Assembly: GCA_964418575.1 (NCBI GenBank)
Contig: CAYQMI010000134.1
Span: 1-8,372, forward strand
Length of the DNA: 8,372 nt
From: Glaciecola sp964418575
GTDB lineage: Bacteria > Pseudomonadota > Gammaproteobacteria > Enterobacterales > Alteromonadaceae
Reading direction: 5' to 3'
Below are positions 7,998 to 8,372 of the stretch, piece by piece. The notes under the pieces were generated by a model. It saw nothing but the letters and a program-made list of their open reading frames with translations, was not told where the DNA came from and searched no databases. A program made the position numbers and the translations under genes. Each line of letters starts with the position of its first letter. The first letter of the stretch is position 1.

Positions 7998-8024
7998 ATT
8001 AAAAGCTTTGTTAGTACGCTGTTA

Positions 8025-8041
8025 ACAATAGTCTTCTTATA
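8025..8041 (-). promoter_or_regulatory. Possible acs -10 elements
   Basis: Reading leftward from the conserved element there are two -10-like hexamers: TATAAG (8036-8041) and TATTGT (8025-8030). No good -35 hexamer accompanies either, as expected for an activator-dependent promoter. With TATTGT, the centre of site 2 would fall near -40, a usual activator position. With TATAAG it would be nearer -29. The choice cannot be made from sequence. Confidence 0.3.
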
Positions 8042-8051
8042 GAAAACCAAA

Positions 8052-8064
8052 ATGAGACTTTGGT
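8052..8064 (-). promoter_or_regulatory. Conserved operator-like element (site 2) upstream of acs
   Basis: On the minus strand this is ACCAAAGTCTCAT, oriented toward acs, with 67 bp between it and the acs ATG. It matches site 1 (1704-1716) at 12 of 13 positions, and the flanks bring the similarity to 19 of 22. It is the best candidate for the site through which CrbR activates acs; that assignment is inferred from the known CrbR-acs relation and the repeated motif. Confidence 0.6.
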
Positions 8065-8138
8065 ATTACCGCACCCGAGTAAGAGCAGGGCATTACAACA
8101 GCCGATGACTAATCCACTGTAAAGCTTAATAAAATACC

Positions 8139-8151
8139 ACCATAGTCTCAT
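8139..8151 (+). promoter_or_regulatory. Conserved operator-like element (site 3) facing the exported-protein gene
   Basis: ACCATAGTCTCAT on the plus strand, so oriented toward the rightward gene and opposite to site 2. It ends 95 bp before the ATG at 8247. It differs from site 2 at one position and from site 1 at two. Shared by both divergent promoters of this region, the motif suggests that acs and the exported protein are co-regulated. Confidence 0.55.
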
Positions 8152-8153
8152 AG

Positions 8154-8166
8154 ACCAAGCGCTTAT
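8154..8166 (+). promoter_or_regulatory. Weaker tandem copy of the element (site 3b)
   Basis: ACCAAGCGCTTAT matches the site 1 core at 10 of 13 positions and lies in the same orientation as site 3, starting 15 bp after it. Including the two preceding bases, AGACCAAG is identical to site 1. Tandem sites on one face are common for NarL/LuxR-type regulators. It could also be chance. Confidence 0.35.
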
Positions 8167-8193
8167 TTGAAAGTGTGAAACTTTACATAAAAA

Positions 8194-8199
8194 TATAAG
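8194..8199 (+). promoter_or_regulatory. Possible -10 element of the exported-protein gene
   Basis: TATAAG at this position lacks a convincing -35 at normal spacing; TTGAAA at 8167-8172 is 21 bp away. If it is used, site 3b would be centred near -46 and site 3 near -61, both plausible activator positions. By-eye call. Confidence 0.3.
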
Positions 8200-8246
8200 G
8201 CACTTAACCAAGTCTTTACACACTATTAACGATTATGGACACACCT

Positions 8247-8372
8247 ATGACTATTAAAATGACAAAAACAGCTCAGGCTATTTCTTTAAGTTTATGCTTA
8301 GGTGCTGCTTCGCTATCCAGTCAAGCAGCTACTATCGGTGACACAACAGTCAAGTACTCCGGTTATATAAAA
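8247..8372 (+). CDS. Exported protein, probable outer-membrane porin (5' end only)
   Basis: Only the first 42 codons are in the window. They show a clear Sec signal peptide: a basic start (MTIKMTKTAQ), a hydrophobic core (AISLSLCLGAASLSS) and a cleavage site around SQA-A near residues 27-28. The mature start, ATIGDTTVKYSGYIK, resembles the first beta strand of DcaP-like porins, which carry a Gly-Gly/Tyr-(I/V)-Lys strand at this point. That is family knowledge applied to a short stretch, so the porin call is moderate and the substrate unknown. I placed the start at ATG 8247, which has GGA about 7 nt upstream. In-frame ATGs at 8235 and 8259 are alternatives and have no better Shine-Dalgarno. 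The gene is divergent from acs and preceded by two copies of the shared element, which suggests expression together with acetate-use genes. Confidence 0.6.
   Translation, partial: MTIKMTKTAQAISLSLCLGAASLSSQAATIGDTTVKYSGYIK

Noticed and set aside
7985..8050. N-terminal extension of Acs from a TTG at 8050
   Set aside because: The ATG at 7984 has a strong GGAGG and matches family N-termini. The 22 extra residues show no Acs similarity, and the TTG lies at the edge of the conserved regulatory element.
8173..8188. CRP-like site around GTGTGAAACTTTACA
   Set aside because: Only the TGTGA half is good. The second half is out of register for the 6-bp spacing, so I do not call a CRP site. The TGTGA at 1743-1747 is likewise a lone half-site.
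8011..8223. Small leftward open frame across the acs-porin control region
   Set aside because: It overlaps the acs 5' region and all the regulatory elements. Its Cys/Trp-rich product resembles no family I know, and I see no Shine-Dalgarno.

Overview
The window reads as chromosomal DNA of a marine-type gammaproteobacterium, most likely Alteromonadales (Alteromonas/Glaciecola-like). This is an inference from protein flavour, moderate GC and gene content; there is no rRNA or other marker gene to fix it. Every gene is intact except the two cut by the window edges. I see no mobile element, CRISPR array, tRNA or rRNA.

Layout, left to right. (1) A leftward pair: a VC_2705/ActP-like sodium:solute symporter (its start is at 1259, its C-terminus lies outside the window), preceded by its small DUF4212 partner (1262-1528). 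(2) A divergent control region, 1529-1785. (3) A rightward 1144-residue hybrid sensor kinase with an SLC5 transporter-like membrane domain, STAC, PAS, HisKA, HATPase and REC domains (1786-5220), matching CrbS. (4) Convergent to it, a leftward NarL/LuxR-type response regulator matching CrbR (5246-5899). (5) A leftward acetyl-CoA synthetase gene, acs (6041-7984), with its own terminator at 5993-6016. (6) A divergent control region, 7985-8246. (7) The start of a rightward exported protein, probably an outer-membrane porin (8247 to the window end).

Together this is an acetate-assimilation ('acetate switch') locus. A porin and a symporter with its small subunit plausibly bring the substrate in, Acs activates acetate to acetyl-CoA, and CrbS/CrbR sense and switch the genes on. 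The CrbS/CrbR-acs link is established in Vibrio cholerae and in pseudomonads (where the pair is also called MxtR/ErdR), so the system is not new. What stands out is regulatory. A 13-bp element, ACCA[A/T][A/G]GTCTCAT, occurs once in the symporter/crbS control region (1704-1716) and twice, back to back and facing outward, between acs and the porin (8052-8064 and 8139-8151), with a weaker tandem copy after the last. It is a strong candidate for the CrbR operator and would bring the porin into the regulon. Two further points are an 11-bp perfect inverted repeat in the symporter leader, and loss in the CrbS membrane domain of the Na+-site serine/threonine motif that the neighbouring true symporter keeps.
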